NCBI GenBank assembly: GCA_002308595.1
Contig: DBWH01000017.1
Coordinates: forward strand, 16,053-21,709
Direction: 5' to 3'
DNA length: 5,657 nucleotides
Origin: Mageeibacillus sp. UBA1243
Lineage (GTDB): Bacteria; Bacillota; Clostridia; UBA1212
The notes below the pieces were generated by a model. It saw nothing but the letters and a program-made list of their open reading frames with translations, was not told where the DNA came from and searched no databases. This document shows, piece after piece, positions 1 to 5,657 of the stretch. Made by a program: the position numbers and the translations under genes. Positions within the stretch are counted from its first letter, which is position 1; each line of letters starts with the position of its first letter.

Positions 1-1068
1 GACTATGACGGAACGGCTCACGAGGTGACGGGTTATACCGCATCCTGCGAAAACAGCCTCTACAACGTTAACGCGGACTTCACGTTCAGCGGAAATGCGA
101 GCGCTTCTAGAACCGATAACGGAACAACCTTCATGGGACTTGCCGCAAGTCAGTTTACCAATACAAACGCCAACTTTGCCACGGTAACGTTCATCGTAAC
201 TGACGGCAGTGTTGAGATTAAGAAGATCAATGCGACTGTTGAAATCGTCGGCAGCTCCGAAGTGCTTGACTATGACGGAAATGCTCACGAAGTCAACGGA
301 TTCACCGCAACGGCAAGCACAAGCCTCTACGACGTCGAAAATGACTTCACGTTCACCGGCACAGATCACGCAGAGAGAACCGACGCCGGCAAGACTTTCA
401 TGGGGCTCCTTGACAATCAGTTTGAAAACACCAACTCAAACTTTGAGACTGTAACGTTCATAGTTACGGACGGCTTCGTTGAGATCAACCAGATAACTGC
501 GACTGTAACGATTACGGGAAACAACGGAACGTTTGACTACTCAGGCGAGGCGCACGGCGTAACAGGTTATGAAGCGGCAGTTGACTCTGATCTTTATGAC
601 CTTGGCAGTGACTATATCTTCAGCGGCACGGATTACGTTGAACTTACCGACGCAGGAACCGCCGCGATGGGTCTTACGGCCGATATGTTTGCAAACACGA
701 ACCCGAACTTCATCACGGTAACGTTTGTGATAGTTGACGGTTACGTTGAAATTAAGCCCATTGCCGCCAAGGTAACGATCACCGGTAACACCGGCACGTT
801 CGACTATACAGGAGAACCGCTCAGCGTCACCGGCTACACGGCCGAGGCTGACACAAGTCTTTATAACGTGGAAAAAGACTTTGTATTCAGCGGTGCCGGC
901 AAGGTTGAACTCACCGATGCCGGAAGCCTTGACATGGGTCTTAAGGCAGAGGACTTTGAAAACGTCAATCCGAACTTCAGCACTGTTACGTTCGTGATTA
1001 CAGACGGTTCAATAACCGTTGAGCCTGTTGACGCTGTCATAGTTGAAAGCCCTGTTTCGACGGAGCCC
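1..1068 (+). repeat. Four tandem 267-bp coding repeats (89 codons each)
   Basis: Unit starts, taken at the Asp codon of the DY(D/S/T)G motif, fall at 1, 268, 535 and 802, each exactly 267 bases apart. The next unit, of a different type, begins in the same register at 1069 (KYSG). Conserved positions in each unit include the LY(D/N) motif, D(F/Y)xF(S/T)G, a TD(A/N)G turn, MGL, F.N.N.NF and TVTF(I/V). The copies have diverged at synonymous as well as amino-acid-changing sites (compare 181-207, 448-474, 715-741 and 982-1008), so the duplications are old rather than recent. The array probably continues upstream, because base 1 is already the first codon of a unit. Confidence 0.93.
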
Positions 1069-2406
1069 AAATACAGCGGCAACGCTGCCGCTCTTGTCAC
1101 GGCAGGATCTGTGGAAGGCGGCGTGATTCACTTTGCCGTTGGCTATGACCTTGGCGTTGAGCCTTCTCCCGAAAGCTATTCGGCAGCTGTTCCCACTGCA
1201 GCGGAACTTGGAAACTACTACGTCTGGTACAAGGTCGTCAGCGACGCCAACCACAACGATCTTGATCCCGTATGCGTCAAAGTCGTTCTTTCCGATGCCG
1301 ACTGGTTTAAGATCAGCGGTATACTCTACGACAGCGACGGAACAACTCCTATCGCAAACGCGGTTGTAACTCTTGTTAAAGGTACCGACTCGGTTGATTA
1401 CGTGATAACAGGCGAGGACGGCTCTTACGAGTTCATCGTTAAAAAGGACGCTTATAACATCGTAGCGGAGTTCGACGGCGTTAAGGACACAGCTTTTGTG
1501 AAGCTCTTTGACAACACGGTCTGCGACATCGTCACTGCAGAGGGCATCACCGAATCTGTCATCAACGTTTCATCGGGCGATGAGGGTTCGTCCCTCGGTA
1601 TCGCGGTAGGCGGCCTTGACAAAGAAGCCAAGGACATCAGAACCTCTGACGGTATTTCGAAAGCCTCGACCGTCTCGGTTATTATGAACGTCGAATCGAA
1701 GAACAGTTCCGATGCACTCAACTCAGCCGCAATCATTGCAGCCGCAAAGAACAAGCACCTCACGTTCTTTGAAATCACAATCACCAAGACGATTGACACC
1801 GAGTCCGCAGCTCTTGAATCAACATCGAACGTTCTTGAGATTGCGATACCTTACGAAAAGATTGAAAGACACGGAATCGTTGTATACAGATACCACGGCT
1901 CGGCTGTTCAGATATTCGAGGAGAATGATTCAAAGAAAGACGGAACGTTCTTCATCGACAAAGAGAACAAGATCATCTACATCTTCGCAAATCAGTTCTC
2001 GACGTTTGCGGTTGGCTACACGCCTTTCTACAACGTCAACACTACAATGAGCCTCGGCTCGTACAAAGGCCCCGTTACCGTCACGCTGAAGAGCCTTGAC
2101 GATACCGCCAATGTATTCACAATGAGCAACGTCTCGATGGAAAAAGTCAGCTTTGCGGACGTTCCTATGGGCCGGTACGAGATGACAGTTACATGGACTG
2201 ACGGTGCTGAAAATACGCTCACCGCCAACATCACTGTCAATCGCAGTGCGGAAGATACCGCGGAAGGTCAGGGCGACGTGCTCAGGGCCGATTCGTTCAA
2301 GGCTTCCGAGCTATTCATTAAACCTTACCTTTCCGATGCAGGCATCCCTGAACCCGTTCACCCGGATGACGATGATGCAGACAGCGAAAAGAAGAAAAAA
2401 CATTAA
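1..2406 (+). CDS. Large secreted/surface repeat protein with YDG (MBG-like) tandem repeats, 5' end outside window
   Basis: Only the last 801 residues are visible; the frame is open from base 1 and starts inside a repeat (DYDGTAHEVTGY), so the GTG at 25 is not a real start. Counting the first visible residue as 1, there are four 89-residue repeats (1-89, 90-178, 179-267, 268-356), each with a YDG/YSG/YTG opening, a TDAG-like turn, an NFxTVTF strand and a closing ITG strand. Next comes a different YSG unit (357-434) with the YYVWYKVV..D.NHND signature common in Clostridia surface proteins. A carboxypeptidase-regulatory-like domain follows (about 435-513; ISGILYDSDGTTPIANAVV). A further domain (about 514-675) contains LEIAIPY, VYRYHG and FSTFAVGY, and an Ig-like segment lies at about 676-747. 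The tail has Asp789-792 and ends KKKKH. No LPXTG, SLH, cell-wall-binding repeat or final membrane helix is present. Secretion and an adhesin or structural role are inferred; the signal peptide would lie upstream. Confidence 0.88.
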   Translation, partial: DYDGTAHEVTGYTASCENSLYNVNADFTFSGNASASRTDNGTTFMGLAASQFTNTNANFATVTFIVTDGSVEIKKINATVEIVGSSEVLDYDGNAHEVNGFTATASTSLYDVENDFTFTGTDHAERTDAGKTFMGLLDNQFENTNSNFETVTFIVTDGFVEINQITATVTITGNNGTFDYSGEAHGVTGYEAAVDSDLYDLGSDYIFSGTDYVELTDAGTAAMGLTADMFANTNPNFITVTFVIVDGYVEIKPIAAKVTITGNTGTFDYTGEPLSVTGYTAEADTSLYNVEKDFVFSGAGKVELTDAGSLDMGLKAEDFENVNPNFSTVTFVITDGSITVEPVDAVIVESPVSTEPKYSGNAAALVTAGSVEGGVIHFAVGYDLGVEPSPESYSAAVPTAAELGNYYVWYKVVSDANHNDLDPVCVKVVLSDADWFKISGILYDSDGTTPIANAVVTLVKGTDSVDYVITGEDGSYEFIVKKDAYNIVAEFDGVKDTAFVKLFDNTVCDIVTAEGITESVINVSSGDEGSSLGIAVGGLDKEAKDIRTSDGISKASTVSVIMNVESKNSSDALNSAAIIAAAKNKHLTFFEITITKTIDTESAALESTSNVLEIAIPYEKIERHGIVVYRYHGSAVQIFEENDSKKDGTFFIDKENKIIYIFANQFSTFAVGYTPFYNVNTTMSLGSYKGPVTVTLKSLDDTANVFTMSNVSMEKVSFADVPMGRYEMTVTWTDGAENTLTANITVNRSAEDTAEGQGDVLRADSFKASELFIKPYLSDAGIPEPVHPDDDDADSEKKKKH

Positions 2407-2408
2407 AA

Positions 2409-2438
2409 AATCATATTAACCGCATTGGCGGTATGATT
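2409..2438 (+). promoter_or_regulatory. Hairpin just upstream of the channel gene's ribosome binding site
   Basis: AATCATA at 2409-2415 is complementary to TATGATT at 2432-2438, and CCGC at 2420-2423 pairs with GCGG at 2428-2431 around a four-base ATTG loop. A four-base bulge (TTAA) sits on the left arm. The hairpin fills almost all of the 48-base gap between the surface-protein stop and the channel start, and ends two bases before the AGGAGG at 2441-2446. It could affect translation of the channel or protect a processed mRNA end. It is not a good terminator: the T run at 2449-2454 is separated from the stem by the ribosome binding site. Confidence 0.45.
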
Positions 2439-2454
2439 AAAGGAGGAATTTTTT

Positions 2455-3462
2455 ATGGGAAACGAACATGCTAAGATTGATAAGAAAGACATCGAGCGGA
2501 TCCGCAAAGAAAGCAAATCCGCCCAAAAGGGCAAAGACGTGAGCCAGGTCAGCACCGGAACAATCATTTTCCGCATCTGCTGCGCCTTAATCGCGGTTGC
2601 GTATTTTGTGCTGCTTATCTTCGGAAAGTATTTCTTTAAGGGCAACGAGAAGCTTGTTGAGAGCTTCAACCCGTTCTCCAAATTTGCCGATCCGATCACC
2701 TGGGTGAGAGTAATCAGCATCTGCATCTTTACTCTTACATGCAGCTTTGTGATCAGGTATATCCTCGGCAAACTCACCAAGGTTAAAATCGTTACAAAGA
2801 AAGTCGGTATAGCTCTGCTTGAACTTCTGAGCAGCTTCATCAAATATGCGGCTTTCCTCATAATACTGTTTATGGTTCTCGTGGCCCTTGGCGTCAACGC
2901 TGGCGAGATACTTGCCGGCCTCGGAATCTTAGCTCTGATCATAGGTCTCGGTGTCACCTCGCTTATCGAGGACATAGTTGCCGGTATATTCATCATCGTG
3001 GAGCGTCTCTTTGACGTCAACGACATCATCGTTGTAGACGGCTTCCGCGGCACGGTCATCTCCATCGGCATCAGATCCACAAAACTTCTCGACGTCGGCG
3101 GCGACATCATGACAATGAGGAACTCGTCAATCGGCTCCCTCGTCAACCTCACAGACCGTCTCTCCAGTGCAGCCATCACTATTCCGATTGCTCCCACAGA
3201 GTCGATTGATCACGTTGACGAAGTCGTCAAGCAGGCAAACGTCGATCAGCTTCGCGAAAAATACGCCAATATCGAAAGCGGTCCTTACTACCTCGGCCTC
3301 TATGACATTAACAGCAAGGGCGTTCAGATGGTCATGGTTGTTGCCGGATGTAAAGAAGACAGCAGGTATGAAGTTGAACGTATCCTGTTCAAAGAGTTCA
3401 AACTTTTGTTTGAAAACAGCGGTGTCAAGCTTGGTTTGCCTGATTTGACAGAAGAAGAATGA
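2455..3462 (+). CDS. MscS-family small-conductance mechanosensitive ion channel
   Basis: This 335-residue inner-membrane protein should open under membrane tension and release solutes during osmotic downshock. A charged cytoplasmic N-terminus (about 1-33) precedes hydrophobic helices at about 37-57, 85-104 and 126-146 and the pore helix at about 150-182. The family signature is the Gly/Ala-rich pore helix (AGLGILALIIGLG), followed by IVAGIFIIVERLFDVND, the beta-domain stretch VVDGFRGTVISIGIRSTKL, and MRNSSIGSLVNLTDR, which corresponds to the PNG...NxS region of E. coli MscS. The C-terminal alpha/beta region (about 240-330) matches the cytoplasmic vestibule. By eye alignment, the pore-helix kink glycine (Gly113 of E. 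coli MscS) is Ser169 here, and an acidic pair Glu172-Asp173 follows. The ATG is supported by AGGAGG at 2441-2446, eight bases upstream. The gene lies 48 bases after the surface protein and 23 bases before the next gene, consistent with one operon. No gene symbol is given because Firmicutes carry several MscS paralogues. Confidence 0.93.
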   Translation: MGNEHAKIDKKDIERIRKESKSAQKGKDVSQVSTGTIIFRICCALIAVAYFVLLIFGKYFFKGNEKLVESFNPFSKFADPITWVRVISICIFTLTCSFVIRYILGKLTKVKIVTKKVGIALLELLSSFIKYAAFLIILFMVLVALGVNAGEILAGLGILALIIGLGVTSLIEDIVAGIFIIVERLFDVNDIIVVDGFRGTVISIGIRSTKLLDVGGDIMTMRNSSIGSLVNLTDRLSSAAITIPIAPTESIDHVDEVVKQANVDQLREKYANIESGPYYLGLYDINSKGVQMVMVVAGCKEDSRYEVERILFKEFKLLFENSGVKLGLPDLTEEE

Positions 3463-3485
3463 CACTTTAAATCGGAGGCGACGCC

Positions 3486-4250
3486 ATGAAAGTTAAAGGT
3501 TTTGGCGCATGGCTCTCACAAAATGTACCGAAAGGCGGACGCCGTGCCGCCGGAGACGAGTATAACCTTTCTTACAAAAAAGTCAGGTACAAGGGCCCAC
3601 CGGAATATCCTCAGCAGGGTGATGAATACTATCACTATGATGAAATAAAAGACATCAGCAAGAAGGAAAAGCCGGAAGATAAAAAATCCAATTCGAGCTC
3701 AGGTTCGGGCAGCTCAAAAGACCGTTCGCGTTCAACCTCAAGAATGAGGGCAAATTTCGTCGGACGTGTTGCCGCGATGTCTGTCGGCACCATAGTGCTT
3801 GTAAATACCAACCCGGTTCTTGCCGAGAGGCTTCCGTTCCTCAAAGTTGAAAACCTTGGCTTGTCGGTATTCTCAAGCTCAAAGAGCGATCCGGAAGAGG
3901 ATATTATCATAGAAAACTGGAGGTGGAGCGAGGATTACACTACTGCAACCCTCGAACTCACCAACGGTAAGGGCAAGCTTATAGGCGAATATCCTGCGAC
4001 GGTCACCGAAGTGACTGTGGCTGCTACCTGTACCAAGGAAGGTTCCAAAACATATACTGCTTCTGTCGAAACTGAAGATGAAGACAAGACTTATTCCGAT
4101 TCACGCTCGGAGACCTTGCCTCCTTTAGGTCATACCTGGGATGAGGGAAAAGTGGTCATTGTCGAAGACGGCAAGTACGAAGTCGTATATGAGTGTACAG
4201 AGTGCCATGAGCATTTTACAATTACTGCCTCTGTAGAAGAGGAACAGTGA
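3486..4250 (+). CDS. Unrecognised single-pass membrane protein with an extracellular surface-protein-like repeat domain
   Basis: I do not recognise this 254-residue protein as a named family. Residues 1-68 are polar and rich in Lys, Tyr and Glu, with no evident fold. Residues 69-90 are a Ser/Gly/Arg linker. A moderately hydrophobic segment at about 92-113 (VAAMSVGTIVLVNTNPVLA), flanked on its N side by several Arg, suggests a single membrane helix with the N-terminus inside. The outer part (about 140-254) resembles a module found in Clostridia surface proteins: a W.W..D..TATLEL strand, then ATCTKEGSKTYTASV at 180-194, LPPLGHTWDEG at 211-221 and a YECTECHEHF CxxC at 236-244. The first cysteine pair usual in the W.W unit is replaced by LTNGKGK. 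The segment could instead be an uncleaved signal sequence, as it ends in VLA. GGAGG at 3474-3478, seven bases before the ATG, supports the start. The 23- and 25-base gaps to its neighbours suggest co-expression with the channel and glycosyltransferase. Function unknown. Confidence 0.78.
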   Translation: MKVKGFGAWLSQNVPKGGRRAAGDEYNLSYKKVRYKGPPEYPQQGDEYYHYDEIKDISKKEKPEDKKSNSSSGSGSSKDRSRSTSRMRANFVGRVAAMSVGTIVLVNTNPVLAERLPFLKVENLGLSVFSSSKSDPEEDIIIENWRWSEDYTTATLELTNGKGKLIGEYPATVTEVTVAATCTKEGSKTYTASVETEDEDKTYSDSRSETLPPLGHTWDEGKVVIVEDGKYEVVYECTECHEHFTITASVEEEQ

Positions 4251-4263
4251 ATCTATCCATAAC

Positions 4264-4269
4264 GAGGTG
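4264..4269 (+). promoter_or_regulatory. Ribosome binding site that fixes the glycosyltransferase start
   Basis: GAGGTG lies six bases before the ATG at 4276. The in-frame GTG at 4267 is part of this site and has no comparable ribosome binding site of its own, so the ATG at 4276 is preferred. This shortens the protein by three residues. Confidence 0.72.
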
Positions 4270-4275
4270 AAAAAG

Positions 4276-5292
4276 ATGAAACAAAAACCCGCATTTCTAA
4301 TGCCTGTAAAACTCAGCGGAAGTGAAAGAGAACTCCGTATGTTCAGGGAAGCTGTTGATTCTATTAAACGCCAAACAGATCCGGACTGGATTTTGATTAT
4401 GGTTGATGATTATTCAGACGTACAAAGTGTTTATGATGTTATTGATGAGATGAAGGCGGATTTGAAGGACAAGCTTCACGTCCTTTACTCCGAGAAGAAC
4501 AACGGCGCAGGTGCAACGAGAAACAAGGGCGTTGAATATGCGCACAAGATCGGCTGCCCATTCATCATTTTCAACGATTCTGACGACCTGTCTGACCCGA
4601 GAAGACTTGAACTTGTAAGAAAAGCTTTTGAGGCGGACGACAGCGTAAACGTTGTCTACACAAGCTTTGACGTCATTGACGAAAACGGCAACGTTGTTCC
4701 CCGCGATAAGATCAACAAGTCCATCAGTGAGATTACAGACGGTCACAAGGTTGATATAGTTGAGGGCGAGAACGCGTGGCTCACGATTGTCACCAAGAAG
4801 AAATACACCAATCTCACCTCGTGCACTGCAGTTAAGACGTCATTGGCGTATGAGGAGCCTTTCCCGATCGCATCGGTATCCGAAGACTCCCATACGTGGG
4901 TCAGATACGGTGCTCACCCCGGAAAGTTCGTGTTCCTTCGCGACATCAAGGGCGGCTACAGAATCTGCTCAGACGTGCAGAGCCGTTCAAGAAGCGCCAA
5001 CAAGAATTTCTACGAGCAGATGTACAAGGTTGACTCTGCCGGCTTTGAGGAGGGCGTTAAAGTCGCCAAGAAGTACGGTACGATGGGCGGCTGGGACGAG
5101 AATGACTTAAGATGTGCATTCCACGTAAGACTTGCCCTGAGCCTTCTGCACGGCGGCTCGGAAGAGTGGTGCAGAGAGTCACTTTCGATATCTTGCGGCA
5201 TCTCAAAAGAGAAGACCCTTGGCTATATCGAAAAGCTCTACTGCGAGCCTGAGTTCAGAGCGCGCATGAAAGAAATTGCAGATGAGCTTTGA
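4276..5292 (+). CDS. Family 2 (GT-A fold) glycosyltransferase
   Basis: This 338-residue protein has the features of GT2 enzymes, which transfer a sugar from a nucleotide-sugar donor. The N-terminal strand is FLMPVKLSG (7-15). IMVDDYS (41-47) corresponds to the family's VDDGS nucleotide-binding motif. NNGAGATRNKG (75-85) matches the usual N.G...ARN.G motif. FNDSDD (99-104) is the DxD-type metal and donor-phosphate site, and SEDSHTWVRY (202-211) fits the acidic 'ED' motif that contributes the catalytic base. The C-terminal third (about 225-338) is mainly helical, without membrane segments or a recognisable extra domain, so a cytoplasmic or membrane-peripheral enzyme is expected. Donor and acceptor cannot be read from the sequence; a wall glycan, capsule or surface-protein acceptor is an inference from the neighbours. 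The ATG at 4276 is chosen because of GAGGTG at 4264-4269. The gene ends 68 bases before the terminator stem and is the last of the co-directional group. Confidence 0.9.
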   Translation: MKQKPAFLMPVKLSGSERELRMFREAVDSIKRQTDPDWILIMVDDYSDVQSVYDVIDEMKADLKDKLHVLYSEKNNGAGATRNKGVEYAHKIGCPFIIFNDSDDLSDPRRLELVRKAFEADDSVNVVYTSFDVIDENGNVVPRDKINKSISEITDGHKVDIVEGENAWLTIVTKKKYTNLTSCTAVKTSLAYEEPFPIASVSEDSHTWVRYGAHPGKFVFLRDIKGGYRICSDVQSRSRSANKNFYEQMYKVDSAGFEEGVKVAKKYGTMGGWDENDLRCAFHVRLALSLLHGGSEEWCRESLSISCGISKEKTLGYIEKLYCEPEFRARMKEIADEL

Positions 5293-5301
5293 TCTGGAGC
5301 A

Positions 5302-5330
5302 GGTTCATGCAGTAAGATTATGCATGGATT
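5302..5330 (+). repeat. Imperfect inverted repeat after the glycosyltransferase stop
   Basis: CATGCA at 5306-5311 is complementary to TGCATG at 5321-5326 around a nine-base loop. With G-U pairs the stem extends outward to 5302 and 5330. No T run follows, so it is not a terminator by itself. It could be an RNA 3'-end structure or chance. Confidence 0.3.
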
Positions 5331-5339
5331 CATGATGTG

Positions 5340-5356
5340 ATATTCTTAAAGAATAT
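5340..5356. repeat. 17-base AT-rich palindrome upstream of the terminator
   Basis: ATATTCTT at 5340-5347 and AAGAATAT at 5349-5356 form a perfect inverted repeat around the central A at 5348. It lies four bases before the terminator stem. Symmetry of this type suits a dimeric DNA-binding protein, but it lies between convergent gene ends where no promoter is expected, so an RNA hairpin or chance is at least as likely. Confidence 0.35.
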
Positions 5357-5359
5357 TCA

Positions 5360-5404
5360 GACCGGAACCGTCAAGTTTCATATTGGCGGTTCCGGCCTTT
5401 TTTT
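5360..5404 (+). terminator. Rho-independent terminator of the + strand gene cluster
   Basis: The arm at 5360-5372 pairs with 5385-5397 over 13 positions, with one A-C mismatch near the base and one G-U pair near the loop. The loop is 12 bases (5373-5384), and seven T residues follow at 5398-5404. The GC-rich core (CCGGAACCG against CGGTTCCGG) and adjoining T run make this a convincing terminator for transcription from the left. On the - strand the stem is followed only by a broken T-poor stretch, so termination of the opposing HD-GYP transcript here would be weak. Confidence 0.9.
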
Positions 5405-5422
5405 ACGTATTCAGGAATCTTT

Positions 5423-5657
5423 TCAGACGTTTTCGAATATTTCTTTATGCTTAAGAAGCACCTCAACAAGGCTCGGGTCAAAATGCGTTCCTGATTCGAT
5501 CTCAATCTCATAGAATGCGTCTTCGGGGCTCATTGCCTCCTTGTAGCATCTTTTTGAGACGAGGGCGTCGTAAACGTCGGCTATAGCCATGAACCTTGCG
5601 GAGAGCGGAATCTCTTCTTTCATAAGACCTTTGGGGTAGCCGCTTCCGTCCCAGCGC
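5423..5657 (-). CDS. HD-GYP domain protein (probable cyclic-di-GMP phosphodiesterase), C-terminal fragment
   Basis: Seventy-eight codons are seen, the first cut by the window edge. The frame opens with RWDGSGYPKGL, which is the HHE.xDGxGYPxGL motif that names the HD-GYP family, with the HHE itself just outside the window. It continues with the conserved IPLSARFMAIADVYDAL block, SKRCYKEAMSPEDA, and the closing GTHFDPSLVEVLL helix, then a short tail ending FENV. The family hydrolyses cyclic di-GMP with metal ions bound by the His/Asp/Glu residues; most of those ligands lie outside the window, so activity cannot be judged. N-terminal sensory domains such as response-regulator, GAF or PAS are common and may lie to the right. 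The Met at 5623 is internal to the conserved domain and is not the start. The gene converges on the + strand cluster, and its stop is 18 bases from the T run of the terminator. Confidence 0.93.
   Translation of the reverse strand, partial: RWDGSGYPKGLMKEEIPLSARFMAIADVYDALVSKRCYKEAMSPEDAFYEIEIESGTHFDPSLVEVLLKHKEIFENV

Noticed and set aside
25..27. GTG as a start codon for the surface protein
   Set aside because: The frame is open and repeat-like from base 1, and the GTG encodes the Val of the conserved HEVTGY motif, so it is internal.
1..1068. CRISPR-like or mobile repeat array
   Set aside because: The periodic units are 267 bases, in frame, contiguous without spacers and encode a known kind of surface-protein repeat.
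1452..1799. Open frame on the - strand (115 codons) inside the surface-protein gene
   Set aside because: It is antisense to a well-supported coding region, its product has low complexity and no recognisable motif, so it is a codon-usage shadow.
2439..2454. Terminator between the surface protein and the channel gene (hairpin plus T6)
   Set aside because: The T run is ten bases from the stem, separated by the AGGAGG ribosome binding site, and the stem is AT-rich and bulged.
2403..3197. Long open frame on the - strand (264 codons) opposite the MscS gene
   Set aside because: Its translation is rich in Arg, Ser, Thr and Met with no domain pattern, no good ribosome binding site was seen, and it lies opposite a clear MscS gene whose codon pattern creates such shadows.
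3430..3459. LPXTG-like sorting signal in the sequence LPDLTEEE at the end of the MscS protein
   Set aside because: It lies in the cytoplasmic C-terminal domain, lacks the glycine of LPXTG, and is not followed by a membrane helix and basic tail.
5423..5623. Complete small - strand gene starting at the Met at 5623
   Set aside because: The frame continues upstream to the window edge with RWDGSGYPKGL, the core HD-GYP motif, so this is the end of a longer gene.

Overview
The window looks like chromosomal DNA from a gut- or rumen-type Clostridia bacterium (Firmicutes). This is inferred from style, not from a marker gene: a YDG/MBG-type repeat surface protein, strong AGGAGG-like ribosome binding sites, roughly balanced base composition, and an HD-GYP protein typical of such genomes. 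No rRNA, tRNA, CRISPR array, insertion sequence or phage gene was seen.

Layout: (1) Positions 1-2406 (+) hold the 3' part of a large secreted or surface protein. It has four tandem 89-residue YDG-type repeats in exact 267-bp register, a different YSG-type unit, a carboxypeptidase-regulatory-like beta domain, a C-terminal domain ending in an FSTFAVGY motif, another Ig-like fold, and an unusual Asp4...Lys4-His tail with no LPXTG motif or membrane anchor. (2) 2455-3462 (+) is an MscS-family mechanosensitive channel. (3) 3486-4250 (+) is an unrecognised single-pass membrane protein. Its outer part resembles a Clostridia surface-protein repeat (ATCT..G..TYTA...LPPLGHTW, then a CxxC). (4) 4276-5292 (+) is a family 2 glycosyltransferase; the ribosome binding site favours an ATG start at 4276 over the GTG at 4267. 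(5) A rho-independent terminator lies at 5360-5404. (6) 5423-5657 (-) is the C-terminal end of an HD-GYP protein, convergent with the rest and cut by the window edge.

The four + strand genes are separated by only 48, 23 and 25 bases and are followed by one clear terminator, so they probably form one transcription unit concerned with the cell envelope: a secreted repeat protein, a tension-gated channel, a membrane protein with an extracellular repeat-like domain, and a glycosyltransferase that could modify a surface glycan or protein. That functional link rests on gene order. No individual gene belongs to a clearly new family; the most unusual items are the unanchored tail of the surface protein, the combination of the channel with gene 3, and the changed pore-helix residues of the channel.
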